From NCBI GenBank assembly GCA_017590115.1, contig JAGGNK010013559.1:2050305-2114304 (forward strand): 64,000 nucleotides of DNA. Direction: 5' to 3'. The DNA is from Montifringilla adamsi (Eukaryota; Chordata; Aves; Passeriformes; Passeridae). The notes beneath the pieces were generated by a model, which saw only the letters and a program-made list of their open reading frames with translations, searched no databases and was not told the DNA's origin. Below, piece by piece: positions 50,433-59,536 of this stretch. Both the position numbers and the translations under genes were made by a program. Position 1 is the stretch's first letter; each line of letters starts with the position of its first letter.

Positions 50433-50880
50433 GCCATAGAAAGTTACAAGGGGACTTGAGCACCTCTCCTATGGAGACAGGCTGAGAAAGTTGGTGCTGT
50501 TCAGCCAGGAGAAGAGAAGGTATGTGGAGACCTCACAGCCCCTTCAAGGAGCTGAAGGGGCTACAGGGAAGCTGGAGAGGGACCCCTCATCAGGAACTCC
50601 GTGGACAGGACAAGGGTCAGTGGCTGCCCACTGCCAGAGGGCAAGGATAGGTGGGATATTGGGAAGGAATTCTTCCCTGTGAGGGTGGGCAGGTCCTGGC
50701 ACAGCGTGCTCAGAGCAGCTGTGGCTGCCCCTGGATCCCTGGAAGTGTCCAAGGCCAGGCTGGACAGGGCTGGGAGTAACCTGGGATAGTGAAGGTGTCC
50801 CTTCCACGGCAGGGGTGGAATGTGATGAGCTTTAAGGTCCCTTCCAAGCCAAACAATTCTGGGATTCTGTGGTCTACTTT
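50433..50880 (+). mobile_element. CR1 LINE 3' fragment, about 450 bp
   Basis: Sense CR1: TTCAGCCAGGAGAAGAGAAG, GAGGGACCCCTCATCAGGAA, ATTGGGAAGGAATTCTTCCC, CCAAGGCCAGGCTGGACAGG, CTTTAAGGTCCCTTCC, ending at GGGATTCTGTGG. It precedes the third copy of the duplicon's left flank. Confidence 0.9.
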
Positions 50881-51092
50881 TCAAGTCTCTTTCTGGTATA
50901 ACAGGGTGATCCTAAGGGTCCACACAGGCTAAGGAATTTCTTCTCAGCTGAAATTCAGTTGTACCTGCCCAAACACCTTCTAGCTGACGGTGATCTGCTC
51001 AAACATCTCCTTATCCTCTCCCTATGGCAGGAAGTGGAAGGAGATGAGCTTTAAGGCCCCTTCCCACCCAAACCTGTCTGGGATTCTCTAAA
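50881..51092 (+). repeat. Third, partial copy of the duplicon left flank plus a CR1 tail
   Basis: GTATAACAGGGTGATCCTAA, CTAAGGAATTTCTTCT and GGTGATCTGCTCAAACATCT correspond to 42,974-42,995 with 43,774-43,880, and to 52,445-52,561. No exon follows; another CR1 tail (51,028-51,092) ends the block. It gives the uninterrupted empty site for the LTR-like insert in copy A. Confidence 0.75.
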
Positions 51093-51344
51093 TCTTCCAT
51101 TATTTGGGAGCACCAGCACTCAGTAGGTGTTTGTGACAACAGGCCCAGCTTCATCATCTGTGTCAGACATGGTCCGGGCTGTGCAGAGAGATTGTAACAT
51201 CATGCAAAAAAAAATCTTTATTAATAGCAATCGCTACAAATTAAGAAGCCTTACCTGAGTTTCTAAAGGCTCCCATGACGAATGTGCAGGGCTGACGCTT
51301 GCCGTGGCTGCCAAGTTGGCAAAGGGCAGGTGTGCAGGCAGGAG
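51093..51344. other. Short intergenic stretch, no gene
   Basis: Noncoding sequence leading into the minisatellite. Nothing recognised. Confidence 0.4.
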
Positions 51345-51912
51345 GAACAGCGGAGCCCTCAGAGACACAGGAACGGCCGAGCCCTCAGAACAACGGGGGC
51401 GGGAACGGCCGAGCCATCACAGCCCTGGAAATGGGGATGGCCGAGCCCTCACAGCCCTGGAAATGGGGATGGCCGAGCCATCACAGCCCTGGAAATGGGG
51501 ATGGCCGAGCCCTCACAGCCCTGGAAACGGGGATGGCCGAGCCCTCACAGCCCTGGAAATGGGGATGGCCGAGCCCTCACAGCCCTGGAAATGGGGATGG
51601 CCGAGCCATCACAGCCCTGGAAATGGGGATGGCCGAGCCCTCACAGCCCTGGAAACGGGGATGGCCGAGCCATCACAGCCCTGGAAACGGGGATGGCCGA
51701 GCCCTCACAGCCCTGGAAATGGGGACGGCCCAGCCCTCAGAGCCCTGGGATCGGGAACGGCCGAGCCCTCAGAGCAACGGGAGCGGGAACGGCCGAACTC
51801 TCAGAGCAACAGAGGCGGGAATGGCCGAGCCCTCACAGCCCTGGAAATGGGGACGGCCGAGCCCTCACAGCCCTGGGAGCGGGAATGGCCGAGCCCTCAG
51901 AGCAGTGCGAGA
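51345..51912. repeat. 32-bp minisatellite
   Basis: A tandem array with a 32-bp period. AGCCCTGGAAATGGGGATGG starts at 51,421 and recurs every 32 bases for about ten near-perfect units (51,421-51,740), flanked by degenerate units containing GGGAACGGCCGAGCCCTCAG. All three plus frames are open through it for about 206-219 codons because 32 is not a multiple of 3; the products are repeat translations, not genes. Confidence 0.95.
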
Positions 51913-51984
51913 CGCGGGCCCTAACCGGGCGTACCTGAACCCAGGAAAAAGGGGTTAATCCAGGGAATAGCGATTAATCCAGGG

Positions 51985-52146
51985 AATAGAGATTCCCCAG
52001 AGAGCACCTGGAGCAAGCCCAGGCTGGACAGGGCTTGAAGGAACCTGATCTAGTGGAAGGTGACCTTCCCCCTGGCAGGGGGTGGAATGAGATGAGTTTT
52101 AAGGTCCCTTCCAGCCCAAACCATTCCATGATTTGATGATTCCACA
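51985..52146 (+). mobile_element. CR1 LINE tail
   Basis: Sense CR1 tail: AGCCCAGGCTGGACAGGGCT, GAACCTGATCTAGTGGAAGG, GGTCCCTTCCAGCCCAAACC, ending in CCATGATTTGATGATTCC. Confidence 0.85.
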
Positions 52147-52317
52147 GTTCTGTAGGACCATCATCCTCCTGCTGCTGAGCAGCAGCCCCTGCACCAGAGA
52201 CTCCCAGGCTGTGACTTGGGTATAAATGAACTAGGCTGAGCTTTTTCCTTTGACCCAGCAGCCAGCTGTGCCTGTATCCCACAGGGCTCCTGCTTGTCTC
52301 TGGTGTGTTTCTTATTT

Positions 52318-52425
52318 CAAGGCCAGGTTGGACATGATTTGGAGCAATCTGGGATAGTGAAGGTATCCCTGCCATGGCAGGGGTGGAACTGGATATGGTT
52401 TAAAGTTTCTTCCAGGCCATTCTCT
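52318..52425 (+). mobile_element. CR1 LINE tail at the left edge of the copy B duplicon
   Basis: Sense CR1 tail (CAAGGCCAGGTTGGACATGA, GGGATAGTGAAGGTATCCCT) followed by TTACAGGGTGATCCTAAG. It corresponds to the CR1 tail at 42.83-42.96 kb. Confidence 0.85.
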
Positions 52426-54335
52426 ACATCTGAAATGTCTTAGTGGTATTACAGGGTGATCCTAAGAGTCTGGCAAGGCTAAGGAATCTCTTCTGGCCTG
52501 AAATGAAGCAGTGCCTGCCAGAACTCCTTCCAGCTGGAGGTGATCTGCTCCAACATTTCCTGGTGCTCTCTGCCCGGGGGTGCAGCTGAGCAGGAAGGTC
52601 TGTCCTGCAGAGCCCTGCCCTTGGCTGGGAGCACCAGGCACTGCTCCAGAGCAGGGTGAAGTCACCGTGCTGAAGTCACCGTTTCATCACGCAGCTGCCC
52701 TGGGCAGTGACATCACCACCTCATGTCCTCAGATGAGGTGTTTGTCATGGGAACAGGGAAAAGGTTTCTCTCCTTAATGCTGAGCGCAGGATAGGCTGGA
52801 GGTTCCTGTACCACGCTCCTGGCAGAAGGAAAGATACGTGTGTTGGGGCATGTTCTGGGAGCTGCCAAAGCCACAGAAATACCGATTAGTGAGGCAAGGT
52901 CCAGGGTGGATCATTCCCACTCTTTCCTTTCCTATTTAGACAAAAGGTTGTCAGGGACATCAGCGGCAAAAACGTCGCTCATGTTGTCAACTCTGCTAAA
53001 ATCTGTCTCCTGGTGGGAAGGCAAGGGTAGGAATGTGCTCCCTGGACCAGTGACAGCCCTTCCTGCTGTGGAGGCAGCCACTGGGATGTGAGGAAACATG
53101 GAGCAGCCAAGAGGCAACTGAGGAGCCCAGGTGAGCACACACAGGTGAGCAAGGCCCCAGTGTGGGCAAGTTCAGACCCCTGCCAGAGCCACTCCTTTAT
53201 TCTGCTCCTGTTCCAGTGCACTAAACTGGGGAGGTGCCATGGAAACTCCTTGATTAATCACAGACTGTTTAGACACAAATAATAAAACTCAGCTTTCATG
53301 AAGTGCCAGCCCAGCATGTCCAGCACAGCTGCTCTGTCATGCTCAGGGCTGTTTTGTAGCCCCCTCCCAGAGATCAGGGTTGCATCCAAATCCCTCCAGC
53401 ACTGCCCCAGCACACAGCTAGAGGCAGAGAAGCATCTCCTGGTGGCTTTGGAAGCATTTTGCCTGAAGATGTAGGGTAGATTTCTGTGTATATCAGAAGA
53501 GGGGTGGCCAAGTTGCTGTTGTCTGTGCTGGCCACTTGCCTCTGCCTTGCCCAGCTCTCAGCACTGCTTTTTCCACCAGCAGCCTCCCAGTGGCTCACCC
53601 AGCTGGAATACTAAGAAGGTTTTGCATTTCTATATGAACAACCAATAAATCTCTGCATTTGTCAGCCTTTTTCCCCCTTCTTTCCTTCTTTACTGACTGG
53701 TTGCTCTACTGTTACCTCAGCTATGTAGGAGGCAGGTGAAACCATGAGTTCTTACCTGGACTCTGTATTTTTACCCTTCTGTAAGCAAACTCAGGCCCTG
53801 AAATTGTGAAACAAGGAAACCTACTTGGGTTTGTTTAGTAACCCAATCACCTTCTCCAATGCCTGTGATGGGGTTTGGCAACCTGTTGCAAATGGGGCAA
53901 GAGAGTTTGTGCTGGGATTTTGTGCTGGAACTCCAGGGTATCACTGAAGCAGTTCAGCACTTTGGGAAGCAGCTTCTCCCTCCCAAAGACTCAGTCCTGG
54001 GGCACACCAGACCCCTGGGCTGCTCCCCCAACACATCAGTGTGACATGTGGCTGTCCCCATCGCCTGGGGCTGCCAGTGCTCACCTCAGGCACTCTACAT
54101 TGCAGTAATCTTATTTTAATGAGCATTAGGACATCACATCATCCACTTCTGCCCACTGCTGCTGTTTCACTGGACCTTTGGCTCAGAGATTTATGCCAAA
54201 CAAAGGGATATAAGACTGGGAGAGTTTGTTTGGTTGGAAAGAGAAGCACAGCTGAGGTTTGGCCGGCTCTGGAGAAACCATTGAAGCTGTTGGGCAGCTG
54301 TTTTCTTCTTGCTGGGGTGCTTGCAGTTAGCAGAG

Positions 54336-55214
54336 ATGCTGAAAATAAGTGGAAAAGAGGGAAGACCTTACTCTATTCTGTTTAGAGGCGGTAGTTTCTT
54401 AACTTTGTACCAAGCTGGAGTGTTATCTGCTTTGCAGGACTTGTCTCCTGACATAATGAAATCTGCATACAGGATCTATGGAGCGTCTTCAGGATCTATT
54501 ATAGCTACAGTCGGATTGTGTGGATGTGATATGGGTAAGGGCTACAGATTTCTGCATGTTTTCTGTATAAAGAGATGGAATACCTGGGAATATCTGGAAA
54601 TATTTAGAGTTGCAAAAGATTTTTTTTAATTATCAGTAGTTAATTACTCAGATTTTTACTTTATTGGCTTCTTTTAGAGTGTAAAACATGGGTAAAGTAA
54701 GCAGCACAGAGAAAACAGAATAGATATCATCATTTACTGGAATTAATGGCAAGCATATCTAATAACAGAAAGAGAGGTGCTCTCTGTAATAAGGCGTTTG
54801 GGATTCTTGGTAGATTCCCAAAACAGCGAGGGGAAAGAAAACACATTATACAAAAGATTCCTATCCATTTTCTCCCATATGTCCAACAAATTTTAAGACA
54901 CATTGCGCAGAAAATGGGGAGAAATGGGAAAAGAAAATACTTCTGCCTCCTGCAATATTGAAAATATTGGGTCCACACATTGGAGCTTCAGCCCTAAATA
55001 AACACAGTGATTCTAAATGAGCACTTAGCAGTCAGATAAAATACCCCTTACCCAGGTCGAAGTCTACCTCAGAAAGTACATAAATAACAATATAAGGGAT
55101 ATAGAATGATTGCTTTGCTTTGCTTTGCTTTGCTTCAGATGAGCTAAAGGAGTATATCTTCAGTCATTTGAAAACCTCTCTCTGGGGGCTGTTTACTGGA
55201 GGACCAGCACTTGG
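54336..55214 (+). pseudogene. PNPLA1-like pseudogene, copy B (exon 1 and truncated exon 2)
   Basis: Exon 1 (54,336-54,534) is open from an ATG. Its short N-terminus MLKISGKEGRPYSILF resembles the PNPLA1 lead-in in length; then come the oxyanion loop RGGSFLTLYQAG and nucleophile elbow YGASSGS, ending in phase 1 at GTAAG. Exon 2 begins at 55,139 after a TGCTT repeat and CAG acceptor (DELKEYIFSHLKTSLWG). It stops matching at about 55,214, where the sequence jumps to the 3' flank found at 47,553 in copy A. About 2.44 kb, comprising the rest of exon 2 to exon 6, is absent, so no complete patatin domain can be made. Exon 1 keeps the serine motif, but the loop reads G-G-S where PNPLA1 has G-x-G. Confidence 0.85.
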
Positions 55215-55493
55215 CCCAAAGAGGCTCTGGGGCAGGTGACAACATCAGAAATGGGAGAAAGTTCCCTCTCAGGTCAGGGGCTACACTGAGCCCTCACTCT
55301 CGATTTGGGTCAGAAGGACTCCATGGACAAGGAGCTCTTTCCATGGAGAAGGCCATGGATTCACTCACCCAGTGAGGTAAGAAGAGGCACACATCCCTTC
55401 TTTAGGGGTGTCTCAAGGGTTCAAGCTGCCTTTTTTTATGCCAGCCAATCCAAACTTCTCCTTCAGAACTCTGGCTGCAGCCACAGAAATACT

Positions 55494-57187
55494 TTATTTC
55501 CTTCTCTCTGTTCAAGCCTCTCACCCAATTACAGCTTCTCAGCATCCACATGCTCCAGCACGAGCGCCCTTTTCTCATGGGATGTGGGTGAATTCTGCAT
55601 CAGCCCCATGCATTTCATGAATTATAAGGAAACAGTTGGTTGTATTATAGTCCTCCCTATGCCTTGCAGAAGAATCTCAGCTCCAATGCTCGGAGCACTT
55701 CTCTCGGGTTCCCTATTGTCGGGATGACCCCGAGCCAGCCCGATGGTCGAAGAAAGAGTCGGAGTTGTTCATTTGTGGTTCTCAAGGTCGTTTATTGTTG
55801 CTTGTCTAAGATGTTTTTTCTCCAGCCCGCCACAGGCCTGTCTGGCAGGTCAGTCTAAGGCACACACTCTCCACCTCTCGGGCTGGTGCTATCTTTTATA
55901 CTAAAAACTACATATACTACATTTACAATTATGTTCCAATACCTATCACCTATGTTAGACAGTGACTTTCTACTCTAAACCAATCTGTGAGTGCTAACAT
56001 CATCCTGGACATGGATGCCAGGGAAAAGAAATAAGAAGAACAGGGCACGCCCAAATCCCTCCATCTTGGACCCCCTGACCCCACGTACAGAATCCCAAAC
56101 CCCGCTGTACAAGGTTCTAAACCCCCCTGTACATGGTTCCAAAATTTTCCCTTCACCCCGTGCTTACTACTTACTACTTAGACTTTTGTGACCTGTGACT
56201 CTTCATACAAGGTTGGTAATTTCTCTCAGGGGCTAAGATCAAATCCCCAAGTGTTTTTGGCCTTCTGCCAGGGCTCATCAGCCCCCTGCCAGGTGCTCAA
56301 GCCATCCTGGTCACCCAGAGGTCACCCAGACGCACTTCCTCCTCCTCTTTCCTCTTTTGCACCAACCTTAGTGTCACCATGTTGTTCTCCTTTTATGTGT
56401 TCATCTTTTTGTTTTCTCTCACTCAGGAGAGAATTGGTGTCTGTAGGTTCTTTTGTTTTCAAGTTCTATCAATTGGAAAACTTTATAGAGATCTGGAGCG
56501 CTGAAAGGTAACTCCTGTCCAGGCTCCGCATCGGGGAATTGCTCGCCATGCCCTTCGCTGCTAGTCGCGTGGTCCACAGCGGCACTGCCCAAGCCACACC
56601 GGTCATCGGCTCCATTTAACTTCTCTCCTCACATGAGCCACCGACAAGGAAAGGTTGCTGCTGCTGTGTCCGCCCTTCTGTCCGCAGCATGGCTGGCTAA
56701 AATCGGCTAAGCAAGTACAGTTCATTGTGAGCCATGCTGCGATGGCAGCGGCCGTGTGGCACCGCCCCGGCTGTGCGGTCCCAACCGTGTGGCCTCTTCT
56801 GGACCACGAAGGCAGCAGCCGCTCCTGGCCCTGGCCACTCCCAGCCTCAGCCTCAAGGCCACTCGCGGTGCCAGGATTGCCCCCAGTGGAATGGCACAGC
56901 AGCCCCTCCAGGAAAGGGCCCAGCAGCCCCCCTTGGGAAGGGGACTAGTGGCTCCCCCACCATCTCTCCAGGGAAAGGGAAAGAGGAATTCCACACCTTT
57001 TTCCCTTCTTAAATATGTCATCGCAGAGGCATTGCTAACTTCTCTAAATGGGCCACCCCATATGCCAATCATCAGAGCCTTTAGGGATTGCCTCTGCTGG
57101 ACATAGTACAAGTCTGGAGGAGCCTCCCCCTCAGAAGCAGCTTCTGTGGCTTTCTCTGCCACCATTACAAGCCAGGTTTGCTAACCT
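55494..57187. mobile_element. Composite ERV-type insertion in the copy B duplicon
   Basis: Relative to copy A (47,879 to about 47,895), about 1.7 kb of unrelated, partly CpG-rich sequence is inserted. It contains the LTR-like part described separately and a GC-rich remainder (56.5-57.17 kb) with a 147-codon minus-strand open frame of no recognised domain. The remainder may be retroviral leader or internal sequence; this is uncertain. Confidence 0.5.
55717..56500 (-). mobile_element. LTR of an endogenous retrovirus (right end uncertain)
   Basis: Starts TGTCGGGATGACCCC on the plus strand, so the minus strand ends in CCCGACA. In minus orientation a TATA box (TATAAAAG, 55,893-55,900) precedes an AATAAA signal (55,791-55,796), in U3-R-U5 order. 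The U3 boundary and target-site duplication were not found, so the end coordinate is approximate. Confidence 0.6.
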
Positions 57188-57493
57188 AACACTGGGCAAG
57201 GAAAGCATATTAGAGCTGCAGGTAAACATCTACCGGTATCATTTTCAAGCAACACAAGGCAGGTTTAAATCCAAAGCTTATCATTTTCTGCAATCCTATG
57301 CAAAATAATGCCTGCTCCCATTTTAGTTTGCAATGGAAAACCAGTGAATCCCCAGCATTTCAGGTTGCAGTTTACAAAAATATACAAAGAAGCATCTGAT
57401 TAAATGCAAAGTTTATTTGAATTTTACTCTTTATTTTCCCTTTCCTTATGAGTCTTTCAACATTTCAGAATTTATCAGATTAAGGAAAATTAC

Positions 57494-57710
57494 AGGATAT
57501 TGGGAAGGAATTCTTCCCTGTGAGGGTAGGCAGGCCCTGGCACAGGGTGCTCAGAGCAGCTCTGGCTGCCCCTGGATCCCTGAAGTGTCCAAGGCCCAGT
57601 GGGATGGAACATGCAGTAACCTGGGAAAGTGAAGGTATCCCTTCCATGGCAGGGGATGAAACTCAGTGATCTTAAATCCCTTTTAACCCAAACCATTTCA
57701 TGATTTATGA
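57494..57710 (+). mobile_element. CR1 LINE 3' fragment
   Basis: Sense CR1: ATTGGGAAGGAATTCTTCCC, GCCCCTGGATCCCTGAAGTG, GTGAAGGTATCCCTTCCATG, AACCCAAACCATTTCATGAT. It directly follows the distal duplicon flank. Confidence 0.88.
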
Positions 57711-59418
57711 AATAAGCATCCAGGTTTCTTTTAGCAAACTCCTTCCAGAGAAGGTATTCCCAGGTCCCTGATTTTAACCAAAGATGGAGAGTATAGGATA
57801 TTGTTCTTTCACACAGCACTCCTAGTTAACTTTGAGTCTGGTTACATCAAAGCTGCCTCCAGCTACTCCCCACATTCATTCCTGCAATCTCCATGGCCCT
57901 TTGAATGAAACTTCCCTCTGTTCATTTCCCTTTGTCCAATTAAATAGGCTATTTCCTCTAATTAACAGCTGCTGCTGTTGGGATCCATTTGCTGCCTGTT
58001 GGGAACCAACAAACAGGGGAGACGCACTGGGGCAAAGCCAATCCACAGCTTCTGGTATGCAGCACAGTTTTGGGATAATTAAGAGTGCTGCCAATTAATT
58101 CTGTGTGCAGACCAGTGACACAGGGTGTGTTTGCCTGGGCCATGTTCTGTGTGTGGCCATGAGTTACAGACAATTGCATGAGAAGAACTCACATATTTGT
58201 GAAATGTCAGGAGATGCAGCCTGCAGGACTCAGAAGTAGGGGGAAGTTAATATTTAGGTTTCTCCATCCTTCTGCACAGCTGCAAGTTCCAGGGGAATCC
58301 AAATGCACTCCCACCTCCACAGGCAGGAGAAGCAGAGCTATGGGCAGGTGTGAAGCTCAAGGATTGATAACTGTTTAAAAAAAAAACTTCAGGGAACTGT
58401 AGAAAAATTAGTTCCTGCCCAGTATGATGCTCCCTAAGGCTTCTCTCTCTCTCTCTTTCTCTCTCTGAGGAATCTCTCTTGAAGTTTTTGCATGGGAGGA
58501 AAACACTTAAAACATGGAATTTCCTGGCAACTGCCCACCCTGTAATCTGTGTTAAAGCAGGGAAGTGATGCTGCTGGTGGGGAGGAGATGGAGTAGGCCG
58601 GGAAAGGACTTGCAGTGAGGTCTGCAGGTGAAGCTGCCCCGTGGCCCCTGCAGCCTGGGGTGGGTCCCAGGAGCGGCACCGGAGCTTTGCCTCGGCCATC
58701 ATGGAAAAGCAGGTGAGGCCAGAGCAGGGACACTGCAGTGACAGCACTGCAGACAGAACCAGACAGGTTCTGGAGAAAAAAATACTCCCCAAAAATTCCC
58801 TCGAGAACCAGCAGCCATGTTGGTGTGTGCTGGTGTTGCCCACCACATTCCGAGGCAGCGCTTCAGACCCCCAGGGCGTCGCTGGGACAATCCTTGTTAC
58901 CTGTGGGAACAAGGTGAGAGCTGAGGCAGGGTGGAGGTACTGGCAGGGATGAGCAGCCCCAGGAATGTTTGACTCCAAAGGCCTTTCTCACAGCTGAGGA
59001 GTTTGCAGCTGCCTCAGGGCAAAATCATTCTGAGTTTCCTGGGCAGCTGCACAGGAGGGAACTTGCAAGCAGATTTTGGGGGCATGTGCCTTAAATCCCT
59101 GAGAGCTTAGTGCCAGAACATCTCTCAAGATCTTGGTGAATGTGCCTGATGTCCTGCCAGGACAGAGCCCAGCAGATAAATACCTGGAACACAAATGGAT
59201 TGCAATAGGGAGGTAGCACTAAGCTGGTTTGTAGCTTCTTTGAGATAACAAAATGATATCACAGGGATAAAAAAATAGCTACTTTTAATGTAGGCTACTC
59301 CAAATTTGGAGTTTTTAGCCACACCTACCATCAATGACCCAGTGGGTGATGTTCCCAAAGTTTCCCTGTTCTGCACCCTGCTCTATTTATGCTGAGTGTC
59401 TGGAACCCCCCCAGCCTC
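57711..59418. other. Intergenic, 3' of PNPLA1 copy C
   Basis: Noncoding; includes a (CT)n microsatellite at about 58,441-58,467. The 3' untranslated region of copy C must lie in the right part, but no perfect AATAAA on the minus strand was identified close to the stop codon. Confidence 0.45.
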
Positions 59419-59536
59419 TCACCTCCTCTTGTCCACGGCTGTCTTAGGCAAACCAGGCACCAAGGTTTGGAGAAGCCTGTGGAGTCGTTGTACCAGGGAC
59501 CCGACACCTTCCAGCAGTCCCCACACCTTCTTCACC
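59419..59536 (-). CDS. PNPLA1: PNPLA1 copy C terminal exon 8
   Basis: A 118-nt exon after TTTTGCAG, encoding [20 protein letters not shown] and ending in TAVDKRR and TGA. It looks like an amphipathic, basic tail of the kind used for lipid-surface binding in the family; that role is inference. Confidence 0.8.

Larger units (their letters stand above)
52445..57485 (+). repeat. Segmental duplicon carrying PNPLA1-like pseudogene B
   Basis: Matches the copy A duplicon in order. Left flank 52,445-52,561; 98-bp identical block 53,206-53,303; exon 1 and intron 54,376-55,138; partial exon 2 to about 55,214; 3' flank 55,215-55,493; distal flank about 57,188-57,480. It differs by a ~2.4-kb deletion at 55,214 and a ~1.7-kb insertion at 55,494-57,187. 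Confidence 0.8.

Noticed and set aside
51345..51912. CRISPR array
   Set aside because: The repeat is a contiguous minisatellite without unique spacers, and the genome is eukaryotic.
51282..51958. Three overlapping frames of about 210 codons
   Set aside because: Created by the 32-bp minisatellite; products are phase-shifted repeat translations.
56722..57165. 147-codon minus-strand frame as a retroviral gag or host gene
   Set aside because: No recognisable motif. It lies in a composite insertion and its openness is explained by high GC.
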